From the NCBI GenBank assembly GCA_002900995.3, contig CM035305.1:1-64000 (forward strand): DNA of 64,000 nt, given 5' to 3'. The notes beneath the pieces were generated by a model. It had not been told where the DNA came from. It saw only the letters and a list, made by a program, of their open reading frames with translations, and searched no databases. A program made the position numbers and the translations under genes. Below are positions 46,985 through 58,836 of this stretch, one piece after another. This DNA is from Ganoderma boninense. Its lineage: Eukaryota > Basidiomycota > Agaricomycetes > Polyporales > Polyporaceae. Numbering within the stretch: position 1 is the stretch's first letter; every line of letters starts with the position of its first letter.

Positions 46985-47660
46985 CGAGGACAAAGGAGAA
47001 CTCCGACGACTGCCGGAGCGCCCAGATTAATTAATACAGTCATCAACCGCCCAACGTAACGCCGAATTGAATTTTTGAGCTTTCTCCCTCATTTCTGCGG
47101 CTATTGCCATGATTATAGTGTCAAATTGTAGCTACTGTTAATCTGAATGCATTGAAATCAATTATGTGTTGCGATTTCATGAAACGTAGGCTTGATTGTC
47201 CAAACGTTCTTTTAGCGCTTAAGGAAGCTTTCCCACCTGATGTAACACCTTGGCTCAAATTCGTCGTGCAGCACTGTGTATGTCCGGGAAAAAGCTCATT
47301 ATAATTATCAAAACAAGGGACATTTAGTATGCAAAGTTTCATACTATGGTGTGATGATTTGAATGAAGCATAGACGAAACATTCATAGAGAGTAGGTACA
47401 TATTTCGCACAGTCAAATTTACATGGTTCTCCAATGTTTACAGCAAGATTTTGTGGGGTTGAATGAACGTTGTTGGTCCATATTTTGCACATAGTTTAGA
47501 GACAACATACGGAATATATTGCAACAAAAGTCAGGGGGAAAGCTTCACCCCTTGTCGAGATATAAACAAAATGTTACACTAGATGGAGGTGTTACGTCAG
47601 CCGGTTGATGACTGTATTGACTTTTAATTTGTTTTACTCCGTCTGATATTTCCTCGTCAA
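46985..47660. other. AT-rich island
   Basis: The base composition changes sharply to A/T-rich compared with the GC-rich flanks. The only sizeable frame is 47121-47492 on the minus strand (123 codons), Cys- and Asn-rich and unrecognised. A mutated (RIP-like) or horizontally acquired mobile-element remnant, or a regulatory/replication region, would all fit; the sequence does not decide. Confidence 0.55.
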
Positions 47661-48059
47661 CCCGAATTGATCGCCTCCGACATGTCCCTCCTGACGTCCT
47701 GGGCAAGAATATCGACCTGGCCCTTGGCAAGAAGAATCACTCCTGCAGATGGAAATTCTCCTCAGCTGCAGTGTCGCACGCAGTCTGCGCCTGATTTACA
47801 CAATGGAACGACACAACAGAACATTTGACAAGAACGGAGGGGAACTTAGCCCACTCTGCCCACCCTCCTCAGTCGAAACAAAGGCGACGACAGAACAAAC
47901 GAACCTCGGCGTAAGGATGAAGGTCGTGGATCATGGCCGCCAAGGACCACGCAGAGTATCCTGTAAGCCCGTGTTACGATTACCCATCCAGGAGGTATGA
48001 AGCGACGTACGCAGCTCCTGAAACTGAAATCTTGGCCACAGACGTGGAGGCTGGTGGCG

Positions 48060-48447
48060 CGAGAGAGGTCGCGAGCGGCAGGGTGGGGGAAAACGAGTGG
48101 CAAAGAGGAGGCTTCCAACAGGCGGAGAGTTGGCGATCGACACTAGAGGCGTGATGGGCGAGGGCGGGGTCGGGACAGAGCACCCCAGCGCGGCTAGCAC
48201 CGACTCCAGCACCGCCCGACGACCCGCTGGCTGGCCGCACGCAGGGTATTTGCGCAGGACCAAGCCAGACGGAGTCGCCCTGGGCTAGCCATCGTCGCCG
48301 GGCATAGCGCAGCAAAAGTGAGCCACATGGTGGTGGGAGGGACTCAGGGAGATCGAGCTTGGACCGCACGTTGCCAATCTCCCGCAATCTTCCGCGATCT
48401 CCCACCAACTCCCGTGTTCTTCCGCATTCCAGTTATGGCATCTCAAG
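48060..48447 (-). repeat. Dispersed repeat, copy 1
   Basis: Read on the minus strand it begins with 'cttgagatgccat' (48446-48434) and continues to 'gctagccca...gactccgtctggcttggtcctg' and 'gtgcggccagccag...gggcggtgctggagtc' (48300-48185). The same series, in the same order, is on the plus strand at 53703-54140. The two copies are inverted and about 5.3 kb apart. They are clearly diverged. No coding content. Confidence 0.75.
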
Positions 48448-49643
48448 CGTCCCCGTGGAGAGTCTCGTTTGATGCCCTCAAATGTTGCGTCCTCACCGCA
48501 AGGGCCGGTGCTTCCAGGAAGGTTTACATGTACTGCAGATGTCTCTGACGTATGTGCTGACATCGATATATCTAGGTCCAGGCTGTCCTGTCCAAAGGGG
48601 GCGAGCGAAGAGGCAAGAGCCCTGCCTCGTGGTGTCGTCGAGAGCGAGCTTGCGTCCTTGAGTAGGTCGAGTTCTATCGCCACGAGAACATTGTGCGCTC
48701 TGTCAGCTGCCAGTTTCATACAACGTACTCAGACTCAGATTTACCTCGCCCCACTAGATCGACGACAAACAGCGTCTTCCACGAGCACATCAAGGACGCC
48801 AAGGTTCTCCCATCTGCCAGCGGGATACCTCACCTGCGAGCTCCTTCATGAAATCGACTGACCTCAATGTCTACGTTATCCCGAGCGTTGGTTCGCGCCA
48901 CGCAGATCTCCGACACGCAGCTATTGGGCGCAACGTCCAGGTGCAAGAGGTGACGGGCTCGACAGTCGTCTTAGTCACAGAACAGCGGCGGCATCCTCAT
49001 ATTCGCGCGTAGCGACGGAGTCCTGTGCGTACCCTCTCCTCTCTTTCTCTATGTCTATCTGCAAGCCTTTGCTGCTTCATTAGCGCCGCGGCACGTAGGC
49101 TCACAAGATGACGTCAACGTCTCGAAGGGCAGGTATCCTGCGTCCCTCGCGACGCGCATTTGACCTCGAGAGCAAGGCTACCGGCAGGCTCGAAGTCAGC
49201 CGTGATTAGCTACTGCGCTTCTAGACGGTAGTAAATTCAAGCTGACTCGCTCCAATATAGAGACTCCGCCGCTTTACGGACGGCGCATGCATCGCGCGCG
49301 GCCTGATTCGCGACACGAGAGACGTCAGTGTTCAAGTCTAGCTAGCACGCGTAGCCTGCGATCAAGGAACACCCCCGTGCTGGATGACGAACCCGCTCAG
49401 CGATGGGAAGACCGTAATACTGCGCTAGTCGGGCTCGACGCGCGATGCGTGGGGCTCAAACAGATCCTCGAGAAGTACATCAAGAACGCGAAGGCAATTT
49501 TGAATGTCTCCGCTGCGCTACAGAGAATCTAGCTCACATATTGTTCAACAAGTAGTACTGTTTCCTGTTTGAACTATTCGTTGTAGAAGGATAGGGATCC
49601 AACATTAAGGCAAAGAGATTACAGTAACGTCCCTTCGTGTCAA

Positions 49644-52132
49644 CTACCATCCCTCAGGCAGCTTCATGAACCCCAACGTCCTCGCTCTGGCGGCGGCAGT
49701 CCACTGCGCACTGCTCCGCAGATGAGGGGATACAATCACAATCTCGGGATGACAGTAAGGCTGTGAATCGGCGCTTTTGCCAAGGCATGATCTCAACGGT
49801 ACAGTTGGATGCCTGGGACCAAGGTCGCAGAGTCAGCAAGACATGCTACATAATCGGCTCACACGTACCTCTGTTGTGCATGCTGTATCACATCTTCAGC
49901 ACCCCTGTTCAAGGGAGGACCGCCATTCGAAAATGGGAAGTCGCAGGCTGTGCATTCCCAGAACGCCTGGCGTTCGGCTTCAGCGGGGACCAGGTTACGA
50001 CGATGGTACTCCAATTCAACGACCTTCCGCTCAATGACGGAAGGGACTGGTGTCCACCCGGGATCCTGATCAGGGTGCACTGTTTCCGCATGTCGAACCT
50101 GCGAGGTACGTCAATAAACTTAACCGTCTCACAGAATAAACGGGTCACTTGCCGCTCGGCGCCACCCCATCGCCAACAGTGAGGCTCCCTTGTCAGAGCA
50201 GATGGCGCAGGCCAGGTGAACGTTCTTTTTGTCCAGTACCTCGGGGGTGCACTCTGCCGGAGTCTCGCCAGATGCGTTGACGATCTTTTCGATGGTCGGA
50301 AAGGTTGAGATGAGTGTAGAGGACGACCAAGGGAGTCGACCACAAAATTGAACCAGGCAGGCGTTCTCATATGTGTCTGCATCAATCGTGGGCAGCCTTC
50401 CATCCAGAAACTGTTCACTGTTTACAGTCGACTTCCAGTCCTCCTTCCATGCATAACAGCATGCGTGGAAGAAGGCAGCAGAAGGTGACAGCAAATGGTT
50501 GCAGGCAGAACACTTGAAACCTGCGCATGCCAGCGCAAATGGAGGGGGGTGAGGAACAGCAGCATTCCGGCGAGTTCGCCGTGGGATAGGGACAGCCGCC
50601 TCTATCGAGGTCTGGCCAGTGGAGAGTTGGGGAGAAATTGCCAGTAAGTGAGCAGCCACGTCCGCTCTCCACCTCTCGGCGAGGCGAGGGACCAGTCGAC
50701 GGAAAACCGTGGGTGACAATACAGTCCCCGGAACCACCTCTAGGTCGACGATAGTGCGCACTTCGACGTACCCAGCCAGGTCTGCAGCGTGTGGGCACGT
50801 TGCATCCACTTGGAGACCATCCCGATACGAGCCGATGGCCTCCTCGAACAAAGCAAGGCGCCTGCGTTGCAAGTCTCGCGCAGCAATTCTTGCCTGTAAC
50901 TCACGGCGGTCATTGAGGAAGTAGGTGAGGACGCGTTTGACTTGGCTCCATTCTGCATGGCGAGATCAATACATGGAAGCGTAACAGCAAGAGGTTTCGG
51001 AATACTCGCCTGATTCCTCCAGCTCCCTGGGCTGCATGACTAATCGTCGCGCCTCGCCGGATAAACCGTCGTAAAATAGCCCAAGACCTACGACTTCGTC
51101 CCGGAATCCAAGATCGGCCATTCGATCCATGATCCTAGATGCGTTTGAGTAACAATATTGTTGACCGAGAATAACCCTCGCGTACGTGTTTCGTCGGTTT
51201 CGCTGTATGCTCCCCAATCTCTTCATCTCCTCATGAACGTAAGCCTCCTTCCAGGCTCTGCATTGGCGAGCAACCTTCAAAGAAGGCGTCTAAATAACGA
51301 TATCTTTGGACCCCGAATTACGTGCGCACCTGTTTTCTAAGCCTCGTTTCTAAGCGGCGTTCGATCAGGATGGACATCTTCGAAATGTGACCGGGTGCTG
51401 ATGTCAAGGCATTTCTAATATCTTCGACATCGGTTCTATGAAAAAACACATCATAGTGGTCGTCACCTATGGGCACTGCACACAGGAATGGGTTTAGCTC
51501 AGCATGAGGGAGATTGTAAAAATATGTCCTTACACACCACGGACGGAAGCGTCAGGTGGGAATGGTAGACGCGTCCGTGCCGACCTTGACGGAGTCCCTC
51601 AAATGGGTCATCACAAGACAAACTAGGTGAACGGCGAGATCAATTCATGCAGAGCACACAGGTGAACGATGTCTTACACCGATGATGTGCACTTGTCACA
51701 GTAACGTGCGAAAAACTCCCAGAATGTTCCATGCATCTCGTCCGAAACATTATCCAGACAAACGTCGCAATGCTTCTCAAAGCACAGTGACGCATATCTC
51801 GGGGGGCTCAACCATTGGGGACAAGGCGGTAGCCCAGCGACGCCGCTCAAAGCATCTCTCCACAACTTATCGGCCGTCGTGGTCTTGCTCAAGACGAGTG
51901 CTCGCAAGTGGATCTGCACGCGCGACAGATGGAGCAAGTCGATCGGCGCCAGGTAACCGAAAATCTGATGATATTTGAAGTGAGCAGACTCCGACAAGTG
52001 CTACTGGTGACGTACGTCATAGATGAGTTCCAAAGGTAGCCTCTCTTGCAGTTTGAGGGAGTGGCGAGTGATAATAGGTGTGGCGGTGACCCGTCCTCGA
52101 CGAAGCCGCTTACAAGGAAAGCGCGGAGGCAT
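49644..52132 (-). CDS. F-box protein of the mushroom-expanded type
   Basis: A likely SCF adaptor. The ATG at 52132 reads MPPRFPCKRLRRGR and, after RHSLKLQERLPLELIYD, splices to IFGYLAPIDLLHLSRVQIHL, a clear F-box. It is followed by the pattern shared by many basidiomycete F-box proteins: WRDALSGVAGLPPCPQWLSP, then PPRYASLCFEKHCDVCLDN, a Cys-pair motif (CDVC ... CDKC). Further exons give AWKEAYVHEEMKRLGSIQRN, QVKRVLTYFLNDRRELQARI, and FKCSACNHLLSPSAAFFHAC with Cys/His pairs. The last parts include WECTACDFPFSNGGPPLNRG and the stop near 49644. The 3' end and some introns are less certain. Substrate unknown. Confidence 0.75.
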
Positions 52133-53493
52133 CGATGCAGCAGAACTTGAGTGTGCGCTCTGTGGATAATATATAGCAGAGGGATCCGCAAGCTTTAGCT
52201 ATCAACAAAAGGCTCTCGATAGGGAAACGCAGGCCATGAACTCACCTGAGTTTGCCATGCGAGCCGGATATCGTATTGGCCAGCAAGAGACAATGAAATC
52301 CGAAGTCAGGGAGTGTCTAGTCGCCGTGATGTGGATTCCTTGATGCGACTCTCGGAGCAAGGGGAAAACTAGATGCCGGACAGCCGAGCTGTGTTAGCTG
52401 AATTTTGATCCAGGGACGTCGCTAACGCAGAGGAGAACAAAGGAATATGAACTGCAGCCCTCGTGTGTGGAAAACGAATGGTCAGTAGCAAGCGGAATTT
52501 CGCACTTTACCTCGGCCCGACAGTTAGCGACGAGTGCGCCCGCCAAGCTCAGCGATGGTCACATATCCGTGTACAATTGGCAGAGTTACTGTCAATCGAC
52601 AATGCGCACGACGATCGCTTGGTGTCCGAATCACGACCGACGAAGTGTTGGGGGACCCTGGCGTGAATTCCAGAAATCATGATAAATATGACACGCAGAG
52701 AGAAGAAGAGAAGATGGGACGCACGACGCCTCGGAGGTAGAGTGCCGGAACTACTGGCATCTGGGGGGGATGCGGCACAGAGCAATATGAAGGGAATGTC
52801 ACGACTCGCCAACAGGACGAGGGCGGGATTAACCACAACGAACGCGGACGAAGGAGCTTCGAGACGCCCGCAACGAAGCCGGTAAGGTGGGTGCGATGGG
52901 TTCAACGATGGCCCAGTGAGTCCTGCAAACCGAAAGAACGTCAGCCGTGCCCTTCTCCGGGTCCTTCCATCTACTACACGGGGAGAACGGAGTGGAACAA
53001 GCTCGAGTACGTACCTCTTGGTGCTGCGCACGAGTCGCAAGCGATACCTTCAACCTCCAGGGACAATGACAACGAACGATCCCGGCCATGTCCCAGAACA
53101 ATGGCCAATCGAACACGGTGAGCCTGCGAAAGAGCGACCGCGTAGACTAAGGACAGGAAGGTGCTCGCCGTTGCCGTCGGGCAACAAGGGGTCGCTTGGG
53201 CCGGGCTGAGAGGACGAGATTGGAACTGTATTCGTGATGCGAATGTGCCTGAGAGATGGAGGAGGATGGAGGCTGTGACGGTGGGGCGAGACGGAGCAAA
53301 GACTGCTGGAAGCGAGTCCAGCGCCATTTGGCTGGCCGCTCGCGGTGTCTGGAAACGAACGATTGAGATGGATGACTACATAGGCACCGCAGCTGGGCAC
53401 CGCGAGTGGAACGCCAGCGGTCGAAGAAGGCGGTGGGAGTAGACTATTCCGTTTCGGCCATCTCCGGATGCTCCAGAAAGCCAGCCGCCAGAA

Positions 53494-53716
53494 ATGGCAT
53501 CTCAAGCGCCCGTGGTGGCGCATGTGAGGCGAACAATGTGGTCGCCCATTGTTCTCTCGTAGCGACACAATGACGGGGATGTGTCTACCAGGGTAATGAC
53601 CGTTCTTATCCCACGCTCCTGTGCTGCAACGGCTGGTGAGCGGGCCTTCCACATGCATGCAAGGCACTTCCGATCGCCTTGCTGGCTGATGGAGTTCACG
53701 GCGCTTGAGATGCCAT
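53494..53716. repeat. 223-bp stretch with 17-bp terminal inverted repeats (MITE-like)
   Basis: The left end reads ATGGCATCTCAAGCGCC and the right end is its exact reverse complement (ggcgcttgagatgccat). The next base or two also match (c/cGTG against CACgg). No clear target-site duplication is seen. The right end coincides with the start of the dispersed repeat, so the ends may mark one repeat family inserted into, or next to, another. Confidence 0.6.
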
Positions 53717-54140
53717 ACTGGGAGTCCGGAGATGGCAGGAGATGCCCGGGATTGGCTGATGGTCTGCCGGCGTTCCCACGTCCCCCGCTGCCCGGCCTGC
53801 TGCCCAGTGCCACCCAGGTGCCACCTCCTCCCTGCCTTCTTCCGCCTTGAGGCCGTGGTTCGCTTGAGGACCAACGCTCCCACCCATCGCCCGCTGTGTC
53901 CGACGACGATAGCTAGCCCATTGCGACCCGTCTAGGCTGGTCCTGCCCATGCACCGCGTGCGGCCAGCCAGTGAGTCCTCGGGCGGTGCTGGAGTCGGTG
54001 CTGGCAGCGCTGTCGTGTGCTGTGGTGCGCTCTCTCCCCCGCCCCTCCCGTCGCGTCGTCGCCCCCTCAACCCAGCACCCCCGCCTCCTCTCCTCCCCGC
54101 TCCCTCTCCCGCTCGCGACGTCGTCCATGCAGCCAGTCCT
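53703..54140 (+). repeat. Dispersed repeat, copy 2
   Basis: It begins 'cttgagatgccatactggga' and runs through 'cgacgacgatagctagccca' (53903-53922), 'ggctggtcctg' (53935-53945), 'gtgcggccagccagtgagtc' (53959-53978) and 'cgggcggtgctggagtcggt' to a C/T-rich tail. It matches copy 1 (48060-48447) in inverted orientation. Confidence 0.75.
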
Positions 54141-54574
54141 GGCCTCTGATTTCTCGCCGTCCGATCGCCGTCCGACCCTCCTGGGCCCGCCTTCTCACCT
54201 GGGATCCCCGGTATGTCCCCGTCCCACCCTTCTCAGGGCAGCTGCTCATCCTGCTCTCTCGGCTCGCCTTGCGGTCGCGTAGTCCGAATCGGTTCCAGCA
54301 GACACGTTGACGTGTAATCATGGAAATCGTATGTCTTTGATGCCTTCAAGTTGTGTGCAGAACACTAATATCTTTCACCGCTCTATCGGATTTACCTCGC
54401 GGCGCTACTTTGTCTCCCTCGCTCCCGGCGCAGCCCTTGATACCAAGCGTTGCGTCTTTGTTCATGCGCGACGAGATTACCGACCGTATGCTTCTCGACT
54501 GAGGTGCGTGCTGTCGGTAGGCGGTAATGATACGTAGTTGTTAGGGGCCACTCCCCATCCGCTTCACCTTGCCT

Positions 54575-55522
54575 ATGCCCGGCTACTTGGACTCGTATCG
54601 CGGCTCTGGCCTGCAGTCCCACCGACTTTCGGATGTCGCGTGGATGTGTGAGTACGCCGTCCCCCCATTGTTCTATTCAGCGACCAGATGACCGACTTGT
54701 CTGGTCTCGCAGCGTAACTGCGTCGCTCCTCTTTTCGCTATTGTTTCGTACTCACGCGGATTGCTTCAGTGTCTTCATTGTCCTCACAGTGTATATCATC
54801 GTCCGGTACATGTATGACAGTGTATACAGGGAGTTTCACTATGTCTTTGCATCGGTGAGTCTTCGACTTCAACTAGGCTCTCGTTTGCTGATGATTCGCT
54901 CTAGAGAGGCCCTTATCGCCTTTTCAATGCCCGGCATATGGTATACCGAGGATATGAGGGATGGCCACATGCTCGACGGCAGGGAAGTAGGGCGCAAAGT
55001 GCATGTGCTCGTCGCGGAGTGTGCGGAAAATCTCCGTAAGGTTTTGTCTTTTTCTTGCGTGGAGACCAATCCTTCGAGCGTTTAACAGATGCTCTCCTCA
55101 TCTGTGAACTCAAGGACGGCGATTTCTGCGCCGATCCGCCTGTCGTCTTATATCGCATCATGGTGCCTGACGTGAGAGTGATCTTCAAGATGGATGAGGT
55201 ACGTTCTTCAATGACAGCGTTTCCGCCGGGCTATTCTGACCCTAAATATAACCTTGCTTCCCCTCAGGAATTTTTCACGATCACTGTCACCGATAAATTC
55301 ACTTGGCGGTTTTACCTCCAGTTTCAAGTGGACCATGAGTTTTGGGAAGTTTCAAGACTTATCGCTGAAGCCAAGGTAGCGGAGGGTGCCCGCGGATCTC
55401 ATGTCAATGATCTGATTCGCGGGGCGCTGGATACTATCCCAACGGTCGGCAGTCCCTCCGAGTCTGGAGGCCGCACCCCTAGGAGTGCGCGACCATCGGC
55501 TAGCGATATGGGATTGGAATGA
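54575..55522 (+). CDS. Unassigned protein, possible PH-like fold
   Basis: Not recognised. A start MPGYLDSYRGSGLQSHRLSD at 54575 with a donor shortly after is plausible. The body is clear from 54900 on: ALIAFSMPGIWYTEDMRDGH, then REVGRKVHVLVAECAENL, spliced (donor near 55036, acceptor at 55088) to ALLICELKDGDFCADPPVVL and YRIMVPDVRVIFKMDE. A further intron (55199-55267) leads to EFFTITVTDKFTWRFYLQFQ, VDHEFWEVSRLIAEAKVAEG and a Ser/Pro-rich tail stopping at 55522. The alternation of short beta strands closed by a helix with Trp resembles a PH domain, but this is a guess. The number of exons between 54650 and 54890 is unsure. Confidence 0.55.
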
Positions 55523-55808
55523 TTACGCGTTCTCTTTGTAGTAATATGTGGGCGTGTTACAGGGGTTGACGATAGCTACCACTATGTACGGGGCCTCTGG
55601 ACAATGATCACAGGTTGTTGCTCCCTTCGAAGTTAGCTTGTCGATGCGGGCGCTGGAGGTGCGACGGCGACGCAGTGGCCTCTCAACCCTAACCTAGGTA
55701 AATAAATTGCCGGAGCGTGTGGTCGTCGTGGCAGCCAGGTCTGCGAGGCTTGAATTCATGCCCAATCATAGCGGGAGTTGAGCGTTGACCTCACTCGTCA
55801 ATCCCTGA

Positions 55809-58251
55809 ATGGCACCAAAAAAGGGCTCCAACGGGTTGTCGTTGTCTAAAGAGACTGGTATGGCCATTTCAGCGTGGGTGAAACAGCAAACTGACACGTC
55901 GTCCCAGGGCTGCAGACGTTCCCATGTTCCAACAAGTCCCTCCGCGGAAGGCAGGGACTACCGACGAGATGTTTTGTCTGCGCAGGTCGAGGAATTGTCA
56001 AGAAAGATAATTGTAGATTCAAAGGCAAGCGACAGCTACTTTCAGACGGCGATATGCTCAAATCTCGTGTGCAGATTTTCGAGTTCTGAATCCAGAGCCC
56101 GGACAACCAATGTTTCAGCTGCTGGACACCCTTAGATTGGATATGCCAAACTATCCCTTCAAATTTAACACCATGCTGGACAGGAAAACTCTCATCGGAC
56201 TGCAGGTGCGTCGTTGAGCTCTGAGCTTGACGTTTCCAACCGTGCGGATAGTATGCACTCGCACGAGAGGTCCAGAAGGTCGTCATCAAGGTGCAAGAGC
56301 ATGAAAGTGCCAGTGACCTATTGAGAAGGCAACCAGAATTATCCACGCGTGTCATCTGTGGTGAGTCTGTGCTTTGACTGACGTGATAACTATTAACCTT
56401 CACTCGGCGACCTTAGATGCGTGCTCCACGCCAATATTCTCCTCTTCGTTCCTGTGTGTTGTTTGTGGATATGAATTATGCAGCCTCTGTCACAGCAATA
56501 AATCATCACATCACGCGCCGCTATGCGACGCCGACCGCGAGGTGAGTCAAATATCCGTCACTTGGATTGTCATTGAAGCTGCTATTCAGGAACACAGTTT
56601 CCGTCCCCTCTCAAGACTCCCTGCAGGACAGGTCGCGGAGGTTTCTCGCCAAGTAGCGCAGATCCTTGCTGTTCAGGACGAGCTTGATGAATATCCTATC
56701 ACCGTCGACGCGAAGGCCTTCAAATGTAATGCCGAGGCGTCTCGACGTATTCCGGTACTTACCCCGGGGAGAGAAAGCGTTTTCCGCTTCTTGTGGTCTC
56801 ATGATATTCCAGTGGTGGTCACCGGAGTGCAAGCATTTCTCAAAGGATTTTGGACTCCAGCCGCCTTCGTCGAGTCTCACGGAGGAGATCTTCTCACGAT
56901 GATCACTGTGGCTCAAGGCGACTTATCGACTCGCAGGGTGACTGTTCAGGAATTTTTCGAAGAGTTCACCAAAGATGAAGCAACCCGAGGCCGTGTGGTC
57001 AAAGTCAAGGTCAAACACGGTAGCTTGACTTCGTTTGGCTGTTCTCACTGTTGGCCCTGCAGGACTGGCCACCTTCCAGTAGTTTTTCAGACTCTTTCAA
57101 GCCCTATTGCGAAGCTTTTATGGACGCCATTCCCATGCCGTCTTACACTCAGAATGACGGATACAGAAATTTGGCTGCGCATTATCCTGAACCCACAGAT
57201 AAACGGCCCACGTTCAAGCCGGATCTAGGTATGTGCCTCGATGCTCCATCCTCATTGGTGCACTCCTTCACAACAATGTAGGGCCCAAGATGTACATTGC
57301 AACGAGGGATGTCGGGGAACGTGGATCAACGCCCCTCCATCTTGATGCTACAAGCGCTGTCAATATTCTCGTACATGAAGAACCAACCAGCTTAAGCACC
57401 GAGCAGGGTGGCGCGTACTGGGAGATATACGCTCGAGAGGACGCTCCAAAACTACGAGACTACCTGCGGAAATCTAGAGACAATCTCTCTGGTGACCCTA
57501 TCCACTCACGAAGCATCTACATCACCAGAGCAATGCGGAACGACTTGGAAAAGATAGGCGTCGTACCTTATGAGGTTCATCAACGGTACGGTCAGGCGGT
57601 ATTTATACCGGCGGGCTGCGCTCACCAGGTATTTTCCACACGGATTTACAAGTCACATTCTTACACGTTGATTTCTAGGTAAGCAATCTGGGTGGTTGCA
57701 TCAAGATAGCCAACGATTTCCTATGTGTGGAAGGCATACCAGCGAGTATCGCCATCTCAAAGGAGTTTCAAGCCGAGGGAGAGGAGGGTCTCATTTGTTT
57801 GGACGCGATGCTTTGGCACAGCTGGGCGTCGGTTTCCCGACAGCTCAAAGCCCTGCCTGTTGAAGAATCTCCGATCCTCAGTAGGAAGCAAAAGAAGCGC
57901 AAGCGGCGCAAGGAGGCATTACAGGCCGTAAGTGACTCCCAAGGTCACGAACCGAAGCGATCGCGGAGTGAACCCACTGCCAGTGGCGCAACCACCAGCA
58001 GCTATACCGGTTTGACGTGCCCAGAGGCTGACTGCCGGAGAAAAAACCGTGTATACAGCTTGGACGGTGTCTTATGTCATCTGTAAGTCAGCATCTACTC
58101 GAAGAGGTCCTTTTCGCTGACAGCCAGCAGGCGCCAACACCACTCGATCCAGATAGACAGAGAGGACCGGGAGTACTTGCTCCAATGTTCCTCGAACTCA
58201 TTCCTAGATGAGTATCAATGCTGGCGGAAGAACAAGGGTAACAGTCTGTAG
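55809..58251 (+). CDS. KDM3-like JmjC histone demethylase
   Basis: A likely Fe(II)/2-oxoglutarate oxygenase acting on chromatin (H3K9 in the animal family). The N-terminal region (from MAPKKGSNGLSLSKE at 55809) changes frame. One reading at 55920-56090 is Cys-rich (CSNKSLRGRQGLPTRCFVCA), probably a zinc finger. Then come YALAREVQKVVIKVQEHESA and a Cys-pair finger (CDACS ... CVVCGYELCSLC, about 56415-56490). The JmjC part has FRFLWSHDIPVVVTGVQAFL, the metal-binding H-x-D in STPLHLDATSAVNILVHEEP, and the second His in QAVFIPAGCAHQVSNLGGCI. The tail is basic (RKQKKRKRRKEALQ), then holds a C2H2-like finger (CPEADCRRKNRVYSLDGVLC with HLRQHH), stopping at 58251. The start and first two introns are uncertain. 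Confidence 0.85.
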
Positions 58252-58836
58252 ACGCAAGCTTCCAAAACGCGTTCCGACATACTTGCCATCCCTGTAAAAA
58301 GTCTCGGTTGATAATCATATTCAGCTCGTCTCAATGCGCGATATCCCTCATCGGCATGTCATGAAATTGATAGAGCGACGTCAGACTCCAAACTTTGCCG
58401 ATCAACTGTCATTTCTAAGTCCATCCCTGTTGGATCCGACACGAACTAAGGCTGCTTTCACCATCGTGGAGACAAGGGCAGGGAAGCTCTATCTGATACC
58501 ATTGGATTGATGTATGAGTATACGTGGGGGATAAGCAACATGATGACGGAGACGATAATTGTACACAACAACAGTCAATGAGAGAGCAGTGGATATCAAA
58601 GCTATACACATCAAAAACAGATACTACGCGTGGATGACTGTTCGTGCAGCTAAATTATCTCTAAAGAAGTTTCCAATCCCGATGAGAGGGGAAGACAGAA
58701 GGAACTGGGAGAGCTTTGTGTCGGTGTGTCGTTCAATGCGAATAGACCATATCTCCCTAACGCCGAAGGAGAGGAATTTGATGAGACAGAAGAGGACTTG
58801 TGAGACCCTGCGCACCATCAACCGAGCCGCAGTGTG
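58252..58836. other. Intergenic region, convergent 3' ends
   Basis: It lies between the JmjC gene (+) and the ECL1-like gene (-). Only short frames; nothing recognised. Confidence 0.45.

Larger units (their letters stand above)
45687..49643. other. Gene-poor region with AT-rich island and repeat copy
   Basis: Almost 4 kb with no supported gene. It holds an AT-rich island (46985-47660), a dispersed repeat (48060-48447, see own entry), and scattered short frames. One frame near 48860-49010 reads on without domains (NVYVIPSVGSRHADLRHAAI). It could be a decayed gene or mobile-element remnant, but nothing is recognisable. Confidence 0.5.
52133..54574. other. Gene-poor region with repeat copy
   Basis: No gene is supported. 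Long minus-strand frames (52549-53040, 53050-53883, 53696-54070) are low-complexity or repeat-derived. A pair of inverted 17-bp ends (53494-53510 and 53700-53716) and a second copy of the dispersed repeat (53703-54140) lie here. The region just before 54575 would hold the promoter of the next gene. Confidence 0.5.

Noticed and set aside
53050..53883. 277-codon minus-strand ORF
   Set aside because: It crosses the inverted ends and the dispersed repeat, has no conserved motif, and shows no splice or start context.
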